A stretch of DNA of 16,500 bases from WVXT01 sp964345635 (GTDB lineage: Bacteria; UBA6262; WVXT01). The stretch lies in contig CAYFRM010000085.1 of assembly GCA_964345635.1 (NCBI GenBank), positions 1 through 16,500 of the forward strand, in the 5' to 3' direction. Positions within the stretch are counted from its first letter, which is position 1, and every line of letters begins with the position of its first letter. Positions 6,089 to 13,035 of this stretch are shown piece by piece. The position numbers and the translations under genes were made by a program. Below the pieces are notes generated by a model. That model was not told the DNA's origin, made no database searches, and worked only from the letters and a program-made list of their open reading frames with translations.

Positions 6089-7411
6089 ATGTTTAAGAAA
6101 AGGAAAGTCTTGTGGAGTGTGGGATTAGGATTATTCCTGCTGTTTTCTTTGGTAATAGTTAACAGTAAAGCAATTCAAGGCGTGGCAGAAAAAGGAAACG
6201 AGGTCTATCAGCAAATAAAACTATTGGGCGAAGTCTTCGTAATGGTCAGAGATAACTATGTGGAACCGGTAGAACCTAAGAAATTGATTTACGGTGCTTG
6301 CGAGGGTATGGTGAGCAAATTGGATCCCTTCTCTCAATTTATGGACCCCACGGCTCACCGCATGATGAAGTCCGAGACCGAGGGAAAATTTGGAGGATTA
6401 GGCATAAGGATTGCTATCCGGGAAGGAAGATTGACCGTGGTTACCCCCCTTCCCAGAACCCCGGCCTATGAGTTAGGTATTCTACCCGGGGATAAGATAA
6501 TAAAAATCGAAGATAAGGATACTAAAGATATTACACTTTCTGAGGCGGTTAAGCTTTTGCGGGGAAAGCCGGGGACACAGGTTACCATCTCCATTTTTCG
6601 AGAGGGAGAAGAAGATCTAATCGACTTTACTATAACCAGAGCGATAATAAAGATAGAAAGTGTTCCCGATGCTAAGATGCTCACTGACCGGATAGGTTAT
6701 ATTGAGTTAACAGAGTTCTCCAAGGATACGCCTGACGAGTTTGATAAGGTCTGGAAAAAACTTAAGAAGCAAGGAATGGGAAGTTTAATCCTCGATTTGA
6801 GGTATAATCCGGGAGGGCTGTTAACTACTGCTGTGGAAATTTGTAAGAATTTCGTCGGCGATAGAAAATTGATTGTTTATACTCAGGGCCGTCACGAAGA
6901 GCAGGTAATCAAATTCTTTGCGGAAAAGGAAGCCAGACACGAGAAAATACCTTTGGTAATTTTAGTGAATAAAGGTTCGGCCTCGGGTTCAGAGATTGTG
7001 GCAGGATGCGTTCAGGATTGGAAGAGAGGCATTATTCTGGGAGAGAAGACGTTCGGTAAGGCTTCTGTGCAAAGTTTGATGCCTCTATCCGATGGCTCGG
7101 GGTTGAGACTGACTACCGCCAAGTATTATACACCTAGTGGGCGCTTAATCCACGATGTGGGAATTGCTCCCGATATCGTTGTGGAAGTGCCCCGGGAGAC
7201 GATGGCAGAACTTATGAAGCAGAGAGAGAAAATATACGGTTTGTCCCAGGAAGCGGCAAGGGAGAGAGAAAAGGAAAAGATGAAAGACCCGCAAATTGAA
7301 CGAGCGAAGGAAATCTTATTAGCCCAGGAAAGATTCTCGGAGATAGAAGAAGGAGTGGAAGAAATACGGGAAGGAGTAGAAGAAGGTGCCCAGAAAAAAG
7401 AAGAAAAGTAA
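6089..7411 (+). CDS. ctpA: Carboxyl-terminal processing protease (S41 family, PDZ domain)
   Basis: Periplasmic serine protease that trims C-termini or degrades envelope proteins. The start is set at the ATG at 6089: GGAGGAGG (6076-6083) ends 5 bases before it and overlaps the alternative ATG at 6074. This gives 440 residues with a signal/anchor at about 7-25. In order: an N-terminal helical region with the typical NYVEP and KLDPFSQF motifs (55-85), a PDZ domain (about 98-185), and the S41 core with NPGGLL (240-245), GSASGSE (296-302) and GEKTFGKASVQ (318-328). Catalytic Ser299 and Lys324 are spaced 25 residues apart, as in the family. The last 60 residues are Glu/Lys-rich and low in complexity, and the DNA there is almost pure purine. 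The gene overlaps the next one by 26 bases. Confidence 0.95.
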   Translation: MFKKRKVLWSVGLGLFLLFSLVIVNSKAIQGVAEKGNEVYQQIKLLGEVFVMVRDNYVEPVEPKKLIYGACEGMVSKLDPFSQFMDPTAHRMMKSETEGKFGGLGIRIAIREGRLTVVTPLPRTPAYELGILPGDKIIKIEDKDTKDITLSEAVKLLRGKPGTQVTISIFREGEEDLIDFTITRAIIKIESVPDAKMLTDRIGYIELTEFSKDTPDEFDKVWKKLKKQGMGSLILDLRYNPGGLLTTAVEICKNFVGDRKLIVYTQGRHEEQVIKFFAEKEARHEKIPLVILVNKGSASGSEIVAGCVQDWKRGIILGEKTFGKASVQSLMPLSDGSGLRLTTAKYYTPSGRLIHDVGIAPDIVVEVPRETMAELMKQREKIYGLSQEAAREREKEKMKDPQIERAKEILLAQERFSEIEEGVEEIREGVEEGAQKKEEK

Positions 7412-8516
7412 GAATAGGTTCGGAAAAAAGAAGAAAAAGGGGAGAAAAATATCCGTATTCATAGTTTTGGCTCTGGTCCTGGCCGCGGCGCTCTACTACT
7501 ATTTTCAGATTAGACCCGTTGACTATACAAATTTCTCGCAACGCATTGATGGGGTGGTTAATGAGGAACTGGTAGAGCTAGGAGTTACCCCCAAAGATAT
7601 AATAAAGATTTATAGAGAGGAGAAGAAGAAAAACAATGTTTCCTGGGTCGCGGTGACCAAGGAGGTCGAAGTTTCCCGGGAAATTAATATGGAAGACTAT
7701 AAGAAAGTGCTTGCCGATTCCCTGAGGCGGATAGGAGCTGAGCTTTATGAGGTAGAACTAAGTGACAAAGGGGATCTGCTGAGCATGAAAGCCGGGAAAC
7801 GTTCATTGGTAATGCAAAATCTCCTTCTCCGTTATCCTTTCGCCAGGTATAAAGTTAGCATTGTCATTGACGACCTCGGCCAGCGTAAAGACCAGGTAAA
7901 GAAAGTCCTGCGCCTGGATATACCATTGAACTTCGCCATCATCCCCTTGCTTCCTTATTCCACTCTCCTGGCCCGGGAGCTTAACAATTCCGGCTACGAG
8001 ACGATACTCCACCTGCCTATGGAGCCGGAAGACTATCCCCGGACTGACCCCGGGAAGGGAGCGCTACTGGTATCTATGGGCTCTTCTCAAATAGAAAGTA
8101 CTATCCTGAGAAACCTTAACACTGTTCCGGGAGTTTCTGGCGTCAGTAACCATGAGGGTTCTCGCTTCACAGCCAATCGTGAAAAGATGAAAGAAGCTCT
8201 GAGCGTTCTGAAAAAAGAAGGGCTTTACTTCTTCGATTCCAATACTTCCCGGCGCTCAGTGGGCGAAGAGGTAGCCAGGGAATTGGGAATGCCGGCGCTT
8301 TCCAACCAAATTTTTTTGGATACAAAGGACGAATACAAGTCTATTTGCCGGCAACTGGAAAAGTTGCGGCGCAGAGTTCTCCAGTCCGGCACAGGCATAG
8401 CTATCGGCCATGTCCACAGGAAATTTACTTCCGACGCCCTGGCGGAGTACATTGCCAAATTTAAGCAAGACGGAATCGAATTCGTGAGTCTATCGGAATT
8501 GTTGCAGAAACGGTGA
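7386..8516 (+). CDS. Divergent polysaccharide deacetylase family protein (YibQ/DUF610)
   Basis: 376 residues. A very basic N-terminus (9 Lys in the first 20 residues) precedes one membrane segment (22-40), then a linker domain and the deacetylase-like TIM-barrel domain (about 155-376). Family motifs: VIDDLG (160-165), HLPMEP (209-214), NHEGSRFT (255-262), FFDS (282-285) and GHVH (341-344). The Asp and His residues suggest metal binding; this subfamily is divergent, so hydrolysis of N-acetyl groups on an envelope glycan is inferred, not shown. The start is the GTG at 7386: AAGGAG (7371-7376) lies 9 bases upstream inside ctpA, implying translational coupling through the 26-base overlap. Pairing of a CtpA protease with this family is a common arrangement in Gram-negative genomes, often near envelopment or cell-division functions. 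Confidence 0.92.
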   Translation: MPRKKKKSKNRFGKKKKKGRKISVFIVLALVLAAALYYYFQIRPVDYTNFSQRIDGVVNEELVELGVTPKDIIKIYREEKKKNNVSWVAVTKEVEVSREINMEDYKKVLADSLRRIGAELYEVELSDKGDLLSMKAGKRSLVMQNLLLRYPFARYKVSIVIDDLGQRKDQVKKVLRLDIPLNFAIIPLLPYSTLLARELNNSGYETILHLPMEPEDYPRTDPGKGALLVSMGSSQIESTILRNLNTVPGVSGVSNHEGSRFTANREKMKEALSVLKKEGLYFFDSNTSRRSVGEEVARELGMPALSNQIFLDTKDEYKSICRQLEKLRRRVLQSGTGIAIGHVHRKFTSDALAEYIAKFKQDGIEFVSLSELLQKR

Positions 8517-8551
8517 CTGTCCCTATTCTACCTATAGGTACATTTGCTTTT

Positions 8552-8609
8552 TGTAGCAGCAAAGCGTAAGCTTTGCCTCCTGTTAGCAGAGCTTCGCTCT
8601 GCAGCTACA
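8552..8609. repeat. REPIN-like repeat, copy A, upstream of tsaD
   Basis: TGTAGC ... GCTACA outer pair with hairpins GCAAAGC-GTAA-GCTTTGC and GCAGAGC-TTC-GCTCTGC. The first 31 bases recur exactly at 8616-8646. It sits in the 201-base gap between the deacetylase gene and tsaD; a 12-base palindrome TACCTATAGGTA (8529-8540) precedes it. Confidence 0.88.
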
Positions 8610-8615
8610 TTATTT

Positions 8616-8699
8616 TGTAGCAGCAAAGCGTAAGCTTTGCCTCCTGACGGGCGTCATAAATGTCGCCCCTACAATACAGAGCTTCGCTCTGCAGCTACA
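8616..8699. repeat. REPIN-like repeat, copy B, carrying a second palindrome
   Basis: Left half identical to copy A (8616-8646); right half CAGAGC-TTC-GCTCTGCAGCTACA (8677-8699) near-identical to copy A. Where copy A has a 3-base spacer, this copy holds about 30 bases of another palindromic repeat (8647-8675). The end of the copy is 5 bases from the GAGGA ribosome binding site of tsaD. Confidence 0.85.
8647..8675. repeat. Second palindromic repeat family nested inside REPIN copy B
   Basis: Centre GGGCGTCAT-AA-ATGTCGCCC (8649-8668) is a near-perfect palindrome with one mismatch, followed by CCTACAAT. On the other strand it reads ATTGTAGGGGCGACATTT. Its sequence is unrelated to the surrounding REP hairpins, and it sits exactly at their spacer, so it looks inserted. 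Confidence 0.6.
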
Positions 8700-8717
8700 G
8701 TAATTGAGGATGAACTT

Positions 8718-9755
8718 ATGTTAATTTTGGGTATTGAGACTTCCTGCGATGAAACCGCTGCCAGCGTGGTGGAAGATGGTCGGAGAATCTTATCCAATAT
8801 AGTCTCTTCCCAGATTGACGTCCACAGGAAGTACGGTGGCGTTGTTCCTGAACTTGCTTCCCGTAAACATCTGGAAACAGTCAATTACGTTATAGAACAG
8901 GCGCTTTCCGGGGCAAAATCTTCTCTAAAAGAAATAGACGGCGTTGCGGTTACCACTGGACCCGGACTGGTGGCATCGCTACTGATTGGCCTGGCTACTG
9001 CCAAGGCCATAGCCTATGCTTTTGAGTTATCCCTGGTGGGAATTAATCATATAGAAGGACATATATTTTCTAACTTTCTGGAGGATGGTGAGAAGGAGGT
9101 TTCTGCGGGGAAGCTCTCACCTCCTTTTATTGCCCTGGTAGTGTCCGGTGGCCATTCCGATTTGATTTTTGTGGAGGACTACGGAAAATATGAATTGTTA
9201 GGACGGACCAGGGATGACGCTGTGGGAGAATCTTTTGATAAGGTTGCCAAGCTTCTCCGTCTGGGCTACCCTGGCGGGCCGATAATTGATGAAATTTCCC
9301 GGGAGGGAAACGCTGCAGCAATCAGATTTCCTCTGGCCCGCATGAAGGACGAATCTTTGGATTTCAGTTTCAGTGGTCTTAAGACGGCTGTGGTGAATTT
9401 TATCAGAAATCATAAGTTACCAAAAGATTCCCGGTCGATTGCCGATATCGCCGCTTCCTTCCAGACGGCTGCCGTGGGAGCCCTTGTGGAAAAGACTTTT
9501 TGTGCGATAGAAGAGAAAAGGATTAAGAAGCTCGTTCTGGGAGGAGGAGTGGCTGCAAATTCTCACCTGCGTGACGTTTTCAAAAGTCGGGCAGAAGAAG
9601 ATGGCGTGGCACTCTACTTTCCTTCGCCGATATTGTGTACGGACAATGCGGCAATGATTGCTTGTGTGGGATATTATAAGAGAGATTATGGCGTAGCCAG
9701 GCCATTTAAATCGCTTGAAGCCGAAGCCAATCTGGAACTAAAGTCATGGAATTGA
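8718..9755 (+). CDS. tsaD: tRNA N6-adenosine threonylcarbamoyltransferase TsaD
   Basis: Transfers the threonylcarbamoyl group from TC-AMP to A37 of ANN-decoding tRNAs (t6A), working with TsaB and TsaE in the cytoplasm. 345 residues, the usual length. The start is the ATG at 8718 with GAGGA 7 bases upstream; the frame is open further back to 8637, but that stretch is REP repeat, not protein. ASKHA-fold motifs: GIETSCDETA (5-14), TTGPGL (79-84), NHIEGH (110-115, metal ligands His111 and His115), VVSGGHS (141-147), GESFDKVAKLL (170-180), GGGVAANS (275-282) and CTDNAAM (307-313, metal ligand Asp309). All key residues are present. The next gene starts one base after the stop, so the two are co-transcribed. 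No clear promoter is visible in the repeat-filled leader. Confidence 0.97.
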   Translation: MLILGIETSCDETAASVVEDGRRILSNIVSSQIDVHRKYGGVVPELASRKHLETVNYVIEQALSGAKSSLKEIDGVAVTTGPGLVASLLIGLATAKAIAYAFELSLVGINHIEGHIFSNFLEDGEKEVSAGKLSPPFIALVVSGGHSDLIFVEDYGKYELLGRTRDDAVGESFDKVAKLLRLGYPGGPIIDEISREGNAAAIRFPLARMKDESLDFSFSGLKTAVVNFIRNHKLPKDSRSIADIAASFQTAAVGALVEKTFCAIEEKRIKKLVLGGGVAANSHLRDVFKSRAEEDGVALYFPSPILCTDNAAMIACVGYYKRDYGVARPFKSLEAEANLELKSWN

Positions 9756-9756
9756 G

Positions 9757-11142
9757 ATGAGGAAAGAATTAACCGCAGGCATTCTTTTGCTATTTCTGGG
9801 AATAGTAGTATTCTCTTTTGCTAACCGGACTTATGTATACGGAGAAGAGATTGAATCCCCGTATTGGGAGGGAGAAGGGAGAGAAGTCTATCCCCGCCAG
9901 GAAGAAACAATGGCAGGAGAGGCCACAGGGACCTCTTTCGATATGTACGGGAATTTCGGAACCGTGATATTGACTGACCTAGACACGGGAGATCAGAGAA
10001 TCTACAATAAGTTATCTTTACAGCCGGAACTTACTATCGGGAAATTTGGTTTTGGCTTGAACCTGGAGTTCTATTTTGATGAAAATAGTCACCTCCGGGA
10101 AGAAGATTGGACCTGGAGCAGGACTATAGAGAAAATCTGGTATGCCCGCTACGGTCGTAAGTATGACCCTTTATATGTTTACGTTGGCGGATTCAGGGAC
10201 GTTACGCTGGGGCACGGATTGATAATAGCCCACTATACCAATATGCTTGGCTATCCGGACATAAAAAAGATTGGGTTGGAGCTGGACGTCGATCGGGGCA
10301 CGCATGGATTTGAATCTTTCTTCAGCAACCTCGTGCGCTCAGAGATTTACGGAGGGCGGGTATTTTACAGACCATTCTATAATTCTTACGTTCCTCTTCT
10401 GCCCAGGCTAGGCGTGGGCTTCACCTGCGTCAATGACCAGGACCCGGACGCCAGGAGGTCTACCGAGGATGACCAGGTCACCATCTTTGGGGCAGATTTG
10501 GACTTTCCGCTATTGGAACACCCTGTTATCTCTGTCTTATCCTATGTAGATTTTGCCCAGATGAGCCTGGGAAAGAGATATACAGAATATGATACTCCTC
10601 CCTCTCTTGACGGGGGAAAGGGTTGGGCCATAGGTTTTATGGGAGGCATATTAACAGGGATAAGTTATCGTTTAGAATTCAGGAGACTGGAACACAACTT
10701 CATTCCTTCCTATTTCAATTCATATTATGAGGTGGATAGGAAAGAGGACAAGGCAGGGGGAATTTCTTCAACGAGAAAGCCGATAAAGACGGGACCTTAC
10801 GTTGAGCTTGCTTATAATATTATGAATAGAATTACTCTCTCAGCCTCATTCGAAGATTACAATCACGACCCCACGGGTATCTATCCCCACCTCCGGGCCG
10901 TTATGAGGGTTCATCCTTCGCTGCTGATGAATAAGTTCAGCCTTCTATTCTCCTATGATAAGCGAAATGCCGACACCTGGGAGGATTTGGTTAAGGTTAA
11001 GGGTCCCAATACTATCCTTACTGCGGAAGTGGGGTATCACGTTGATCCTCATCTCGCTCTGGTTATTATTTACACGCAGACTTTCGACGCTAACGGCAAG
11101 CCGACCAAAAGAACGACCATGGAAGGTAGAATCCACTTCTGA
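9757..11142 (+). CDS. Predicted outer-membrane beta-barrel protein of unknown function
   Basis: 461 residues. A signal peptide (MRKELTAGILLLFLGIVVFS, cleavage likely after the SFA near 22) is followed by a stretch of alternating polar and hydrophobic beta-strands rich in Tyr, Phe, Gly and Asp. The protein ends in ...GRIHF, the C-terminal Phe typical of proteins inserted by the BAM complex. Paired-strand patterns such as KFGFGLNLEFYF and HPSLLMNKFSLLFSYD fit transmembrane strands; 16 or so strands are plausible from the length. I cannot name a family or substrate. Translation probably depends on tsaD, because only one base separates the genes and the ribosome site (GGAATTGAG) is poor. glnA follows after 39 bases. 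Confidence 0.8.
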   Translation: MRKELTAGILLLFLGIVVFSFANRTYVYGEEIESPYWEGEGREVYPRQEETMAGEATGTSFDMYGNFGTVILTDLDTGDQRIYNKLSLQPELTIGKFGFGLNLEFYFDENSHLREEDWTWSRTIEKIWYARYGRKYDPLYVYVGGFRDVTLGHGLIIAHYTNMLGYPDIKKIGLELDVDRGTHGFESFFSNLVRSEIYGGRVFYRPFYNSYVPLLPRLGVGFTCVNDQDPDARRSTEDDQVTIFGADLDFPLLEHPVISVLSYVDFAQMSLGKRYTEYDTPPSLDGGKGWAIGFMGGILTGISYRLEFRRLEHNFIPSYFNSYYEVDRKEDKAGGISSTRKPIKTGPYVELAYNIMNRITLSASFEDYNHDPTGIYPHLRAVMRVHPSLLMNKFSLLFSYDKRNADTWEDLVKVKGPNTILTAEVGYHVDPHLALVIIYTQTFDANGKPTKRTTMEGRIHF

Positions 11143-11181
11143 AGTGGAGTGAAAGATTTTATAAATTAAAGGGGAGGAATT

Positions 11182-12549
11182 ATGACTGGAAAAGATGTAT
11201 TGAAGGTGGTGAAGGAAAAGGGGGTCAGGTTCATTCGCCTCTGGTTTACAGACATTCTCGGTCAATTGAAGAGTGTAGCAATTACGGAAAGGGAATTACC
11301 CAGAGCCCTGGAAGGAGGCATGGGCTTCGATGGGTCTTCAGTGGAAGGCTTTGCCCGAATTTTTGAGAGCGACCTGGTAGCTATGCCCGATCCCTCCACA
11401 TTCCAGATTCTCCCTGCAGAACTCTCCCGGGAGCACGCAGAAACCCAGGGAGGAAAAACCGTAAGTCCCGGAGAAGAGGGAGCCACGGGTAGAATCTTCT
11501 GTGACATAATGAACCCCGACGGATCCGCTTATAAGGGGGATCCCCGCTATGTTCTGAAGAAGAACCTGGAGAGGGCAAAAAAGATGGGCTATACTTATCA
11601 GGTCGGCCCGGAAATCGAGTATTTCTATTTTAAGAACGAAAAAGGCACGGAAGTCCTCGACGCGGGTGGCTATTTCGACCTGTTGCCTCTGGATATGGCT
11701 CACGATTTGCGCAGAGAGACCGTGCTTTATCTGGAAAAGATGGGGATTCCCGTAGAATACAGTCATCACGAAGTGGCACCTTCCCAGCACGAGATAGATT
11801 TGCGCTTCGCCGATGCCCTGACCATGGCGGACAACGTGCAGACGTATAAGGTTATTGTTAAGGAAGTCGCCTGGAAGAGAGGCGTATATGCCACGTTTAT
11901 GCCCAAGCCTCTCTTTGGAGAGAATGGTTCGGGGATGCATACGCATCAATCGTTATTCAAAGGTAGTAAAAACGCTCTGTTTGACGCTCGCGATAAGTAC
12001 CACCTTTCCAGGGAAGGCAAGGCGTTTATTGCCGGCCTCCTTTTTCACTCTCAGGAGATTACTTCCATTTGCAACCAGTGGGTCAACTCCTACAAGAGGC
12101 TGGTTCCCGGATACGAAGCGCCCGCTTATATCTGTTGGGGACAGAGGAACCGTTCTGCGCTGGTGCGCGTTCCGATGTATAAACCGGGAGAAGAAATGTC
12201 CACGCGCGCGGAATTAAGGAGTCCCGACCCTGCCTGCAATCCCTATTTGGGTTTTGCCGTGATGCTCGCCGCTGGCCTGGAAGGGATAGAGAAAGGATAT
12301 TCTCTGCCGGAACCGATAGAAAAAGATATCTTTCTCATGAGCAACGAAGAAAAGGAAGCGCAGGGGATAAAGTTGCTTCCCGGGAGTCTGATTGAAGCAA
12401 TCCAGATTACGGAAAAGAGCCAGCTTGTTAAGAGGACTCTGGGCGAGCATATATTCAACAAGTTCATCGATAACAAGAAGATTGAGTGGGACCGTTACCG
12501 CACTCAGGTTACGGACTACGAATTGCAGAAATATCTTCCGATATTATAA
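11182..12549 (+). CDS. glnA: Glutamine synthetase type I (alpha-like)
   Basis: Makes glutamine from glutamate, ammonia and ATP as a dodecamer; the main route of nitrogen assimilation. 455 residues. Motifs: FDGSS (49-53), EIEYF (144-148), HEVAPSQHEID (196-206), NGSGMHTH (248-255), NSYKRLVPGYEAP (302-314, the Glu flap) and RAELRSPDPACNPY (342-355). The NLY adenylylation site of GSI-beta enzymes is absent in the C-terminal part, so control is probably by feedback or by a partner protein rather than adenylylation. Unusual: about 15 extra residues at 79-101, where most family members pass straight from an LPW segment to the GxxARxxCD strand. The GGGGAGG ribosome site lies 4-5 bases before the ATG. 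It is the third gene in the tsaD operon, followed by nfu after 19 bases. Confidence 0.97.
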   Translation: MTGKDVLKVVKEKGVRFIRLWFTDILGQLKSVAITERELPRALEGGMGFDGSSVEGFARIFESDLVAMPDPSTFQILPAELSREHAETQGGKTVSPGEEGATGRIFCDIMNPDGSAYKGDPRYVLKKNLERAKKMGYTYQVGPEIEYFYFKNEKGTEVLDAGGYFDLLPLDMAHDLRRETVLYLEKMGIPVEYSHHEVAPSQHEIDLRFADALTMADNVQTYKVIVKEVAWKRGVYATFMPKPLFGENGSGMHTHQSLFKGSKNALFDARDKYHLSREGKAFIAGLLFHSQEITSICNQWVNSYKRLVPGYEAPAYICWGQRNRSALVRVPMYKPGEEMSTRAELRSPDPACNPYLGFAVMLAAGLEGIEKGYSLPEPIEKDIFLMSNEEKEAQGIKLLPGSLIEAIQITEKSQLVKRTLGEHIFNKFIDNKKIEWDRYRTQVTDYELQKYLPIL

Positions 12550-12568
12550 GTGAGAATGAAGGAATAAA

Positions 12569-12790
12569 ATGAGAGAAAAAGTAGAAAAAGCTTTATCCGC
12601 GATTCGGCCAGCTTTGCAAGCCCATGGCGGAGACGTAGAGTTGGTGGAAGTTACGGAAGAAGGCGTGGTCAAAGTGAGGTTGACCGGAACTTGTCGCGGT
12701 TGTCCGATGTCTACGATGACGCTGGAAATGGGTATTGCCGAAGAGCTGAAGAAGCAAGTTCCTGAAGTGAAGGAAGTAAAAGCAGTCTAA
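12569..12790 (+). CDS. NifU C-terminal domain (Nfu-type) iron-sulfur scaffold or carrier protein
   Basis: 73 residues: essentially one Nfu domain. CRGCPMS (42-48) gives the CxxC pair (Cys42, Cys45) that holds a bridging 4Fe-4S cluster in a dimer. The opening IRPALQAHGGDVELV (12-26) is also characteristic. It delivers clusters to apo-proteins; the particular clients are unknown. The AAGGAA ribosome site lies 5 bases before the ATG. It is the last gene of the tsaD to nfu run and is followed by a strong terminator at 12829. There is no N-terminal NifU scaffold domain and no other isc or suf gene in view. Confidence 0.94.
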   Translation: MREKVEKALSAIRPALQAHGGDVELVEVTEEGVVKVRLTGTCRGCPMSTMTLEMGIAEELKKQVPEVKEVKAV

Positions 12791-12828
12791 ATGGACTATA
12801 CCACTAACAGCTTAACGCAATCGTATTA

Positions 12829-12854
12829 GCCCCGCTCCGGCGGGGCAATTTTTT
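12829..12854 (+). terminator. Intrinsic terminator of the tsaD-barrel-glnA-nfu operon
   Basis: GCCCCGC (12829-12835), loop TCCG, GCGGGGC (12840-12846), then AA and six T (12849-12854). A perfect 7-bp GC stem. Confidence 0.93.
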
Positions 12855-12856
12855 GT

Positions 12857-12961
12857 GAGGAAGCTCGGGATTTGTGGCGCTCACCGAGAATTTGAAAGAT
12901 ATTTTGTTCATCGTTCGGGAATTTCTTGACGCCAAAACTCTTCACAAACTATCTTTCAAAT
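12857..12961. repeat. Short inverted-repeat element related to the 397-bp element
   Basis: ATTTGAAAGATATTTTGT (12890-12907) matches the reverse complement of 12944-12961 at 17 of 18 bases, which defines a 72-bp miniature element. Its inside (12894-12937) matches the reverse complement of 4782-4825 at 37 of 44 bases. Just before it, GAGGAA-GCTCGGGATTTG (12857-12874) matches GAGGAA (4465-4470) and GCTCGGGATTTG (4476-4487) of the same 397-bp element, minus five bases. A weak promoter-like pair, TTGACG (12926) and TATCTT (12950), lies inside and points toward the M23 gene. Confidence 0.6.
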
Positions 12962-12974
12962 GTCATTAGTCACT

Positions 12975-13000
12975 TGTAGCTGCAGAGCGATAGCTCTGCT
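12975..13000. repeat. Single (half) REP palindrome
   Basis: TGTAGC-T-GCAGAGC-GATA-GCTCTGCT, identical over 26 bases to the left half of the pair at 4640-4665. No matching inverted partner follows before the M23 gene, so it is a solitary half unit. Confidence 0.8.
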
Positions 13001-13012
13001 TCAATGTAGAGG

Positions 13013-13030
13013 TCACACTTCTGTGAGGAG
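13013..13030 (+). promoter_or_regulatory. Ribosome binding site of the M23 gene with a small upstream hairpin
   Basis: GAGGAG (13025-13030) lies 5 bases before a TTG at 13036 but 17 bases before the first in-frame ATG (13048), which favours the TTG start. TCACA-CTTC-TGTGA (13013-13026) forms a hairpin that reaches the first bases of this site and may slightly occlude it. Confidence 0.5.
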
Positions 13031-13035
13031 TAACA

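Noticed and set aside
8529..8540. Terminator at the 12-base palindrome TACCTATAGGTA after the deacetylase gene
   Set aside because: The stem is too short and weak, and the following T-rich stretch is broken; I would not call it a terminator.
8645..8675. Promoter for tsaD within the nested palindrome (TGACGG ... TACAAT)
   Set aside because: The -35 is poor and the spacing is 19 bases; the match is explained by the repeat sequence itself.
8551..8700. CRISPR array suggested by the repeated 31-32-base units upstream of tsaD
   Set aside because: There are only two copies, the units are inverted palindrome pairs, the spacers are 3 and about 30 bases and differ in kind, and there are no cas genes.
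8637..8717. N-terminal extension of TsaD by 27 residues
   Set aside because: The frame is open, but the DNA is REPIN repeat sequence. The ATG at 8718 has a ribosome site, and the protein starting there begins with the family's normal MLILGIETSCDE.
11338..11949. 203-codon open frame antisense to glnA
   Set aside because: It lies wholly opposite a strongly conserved glutamine synthetase region and shows no ribosome site or recognisable domain; it is a by-product of codon bias.
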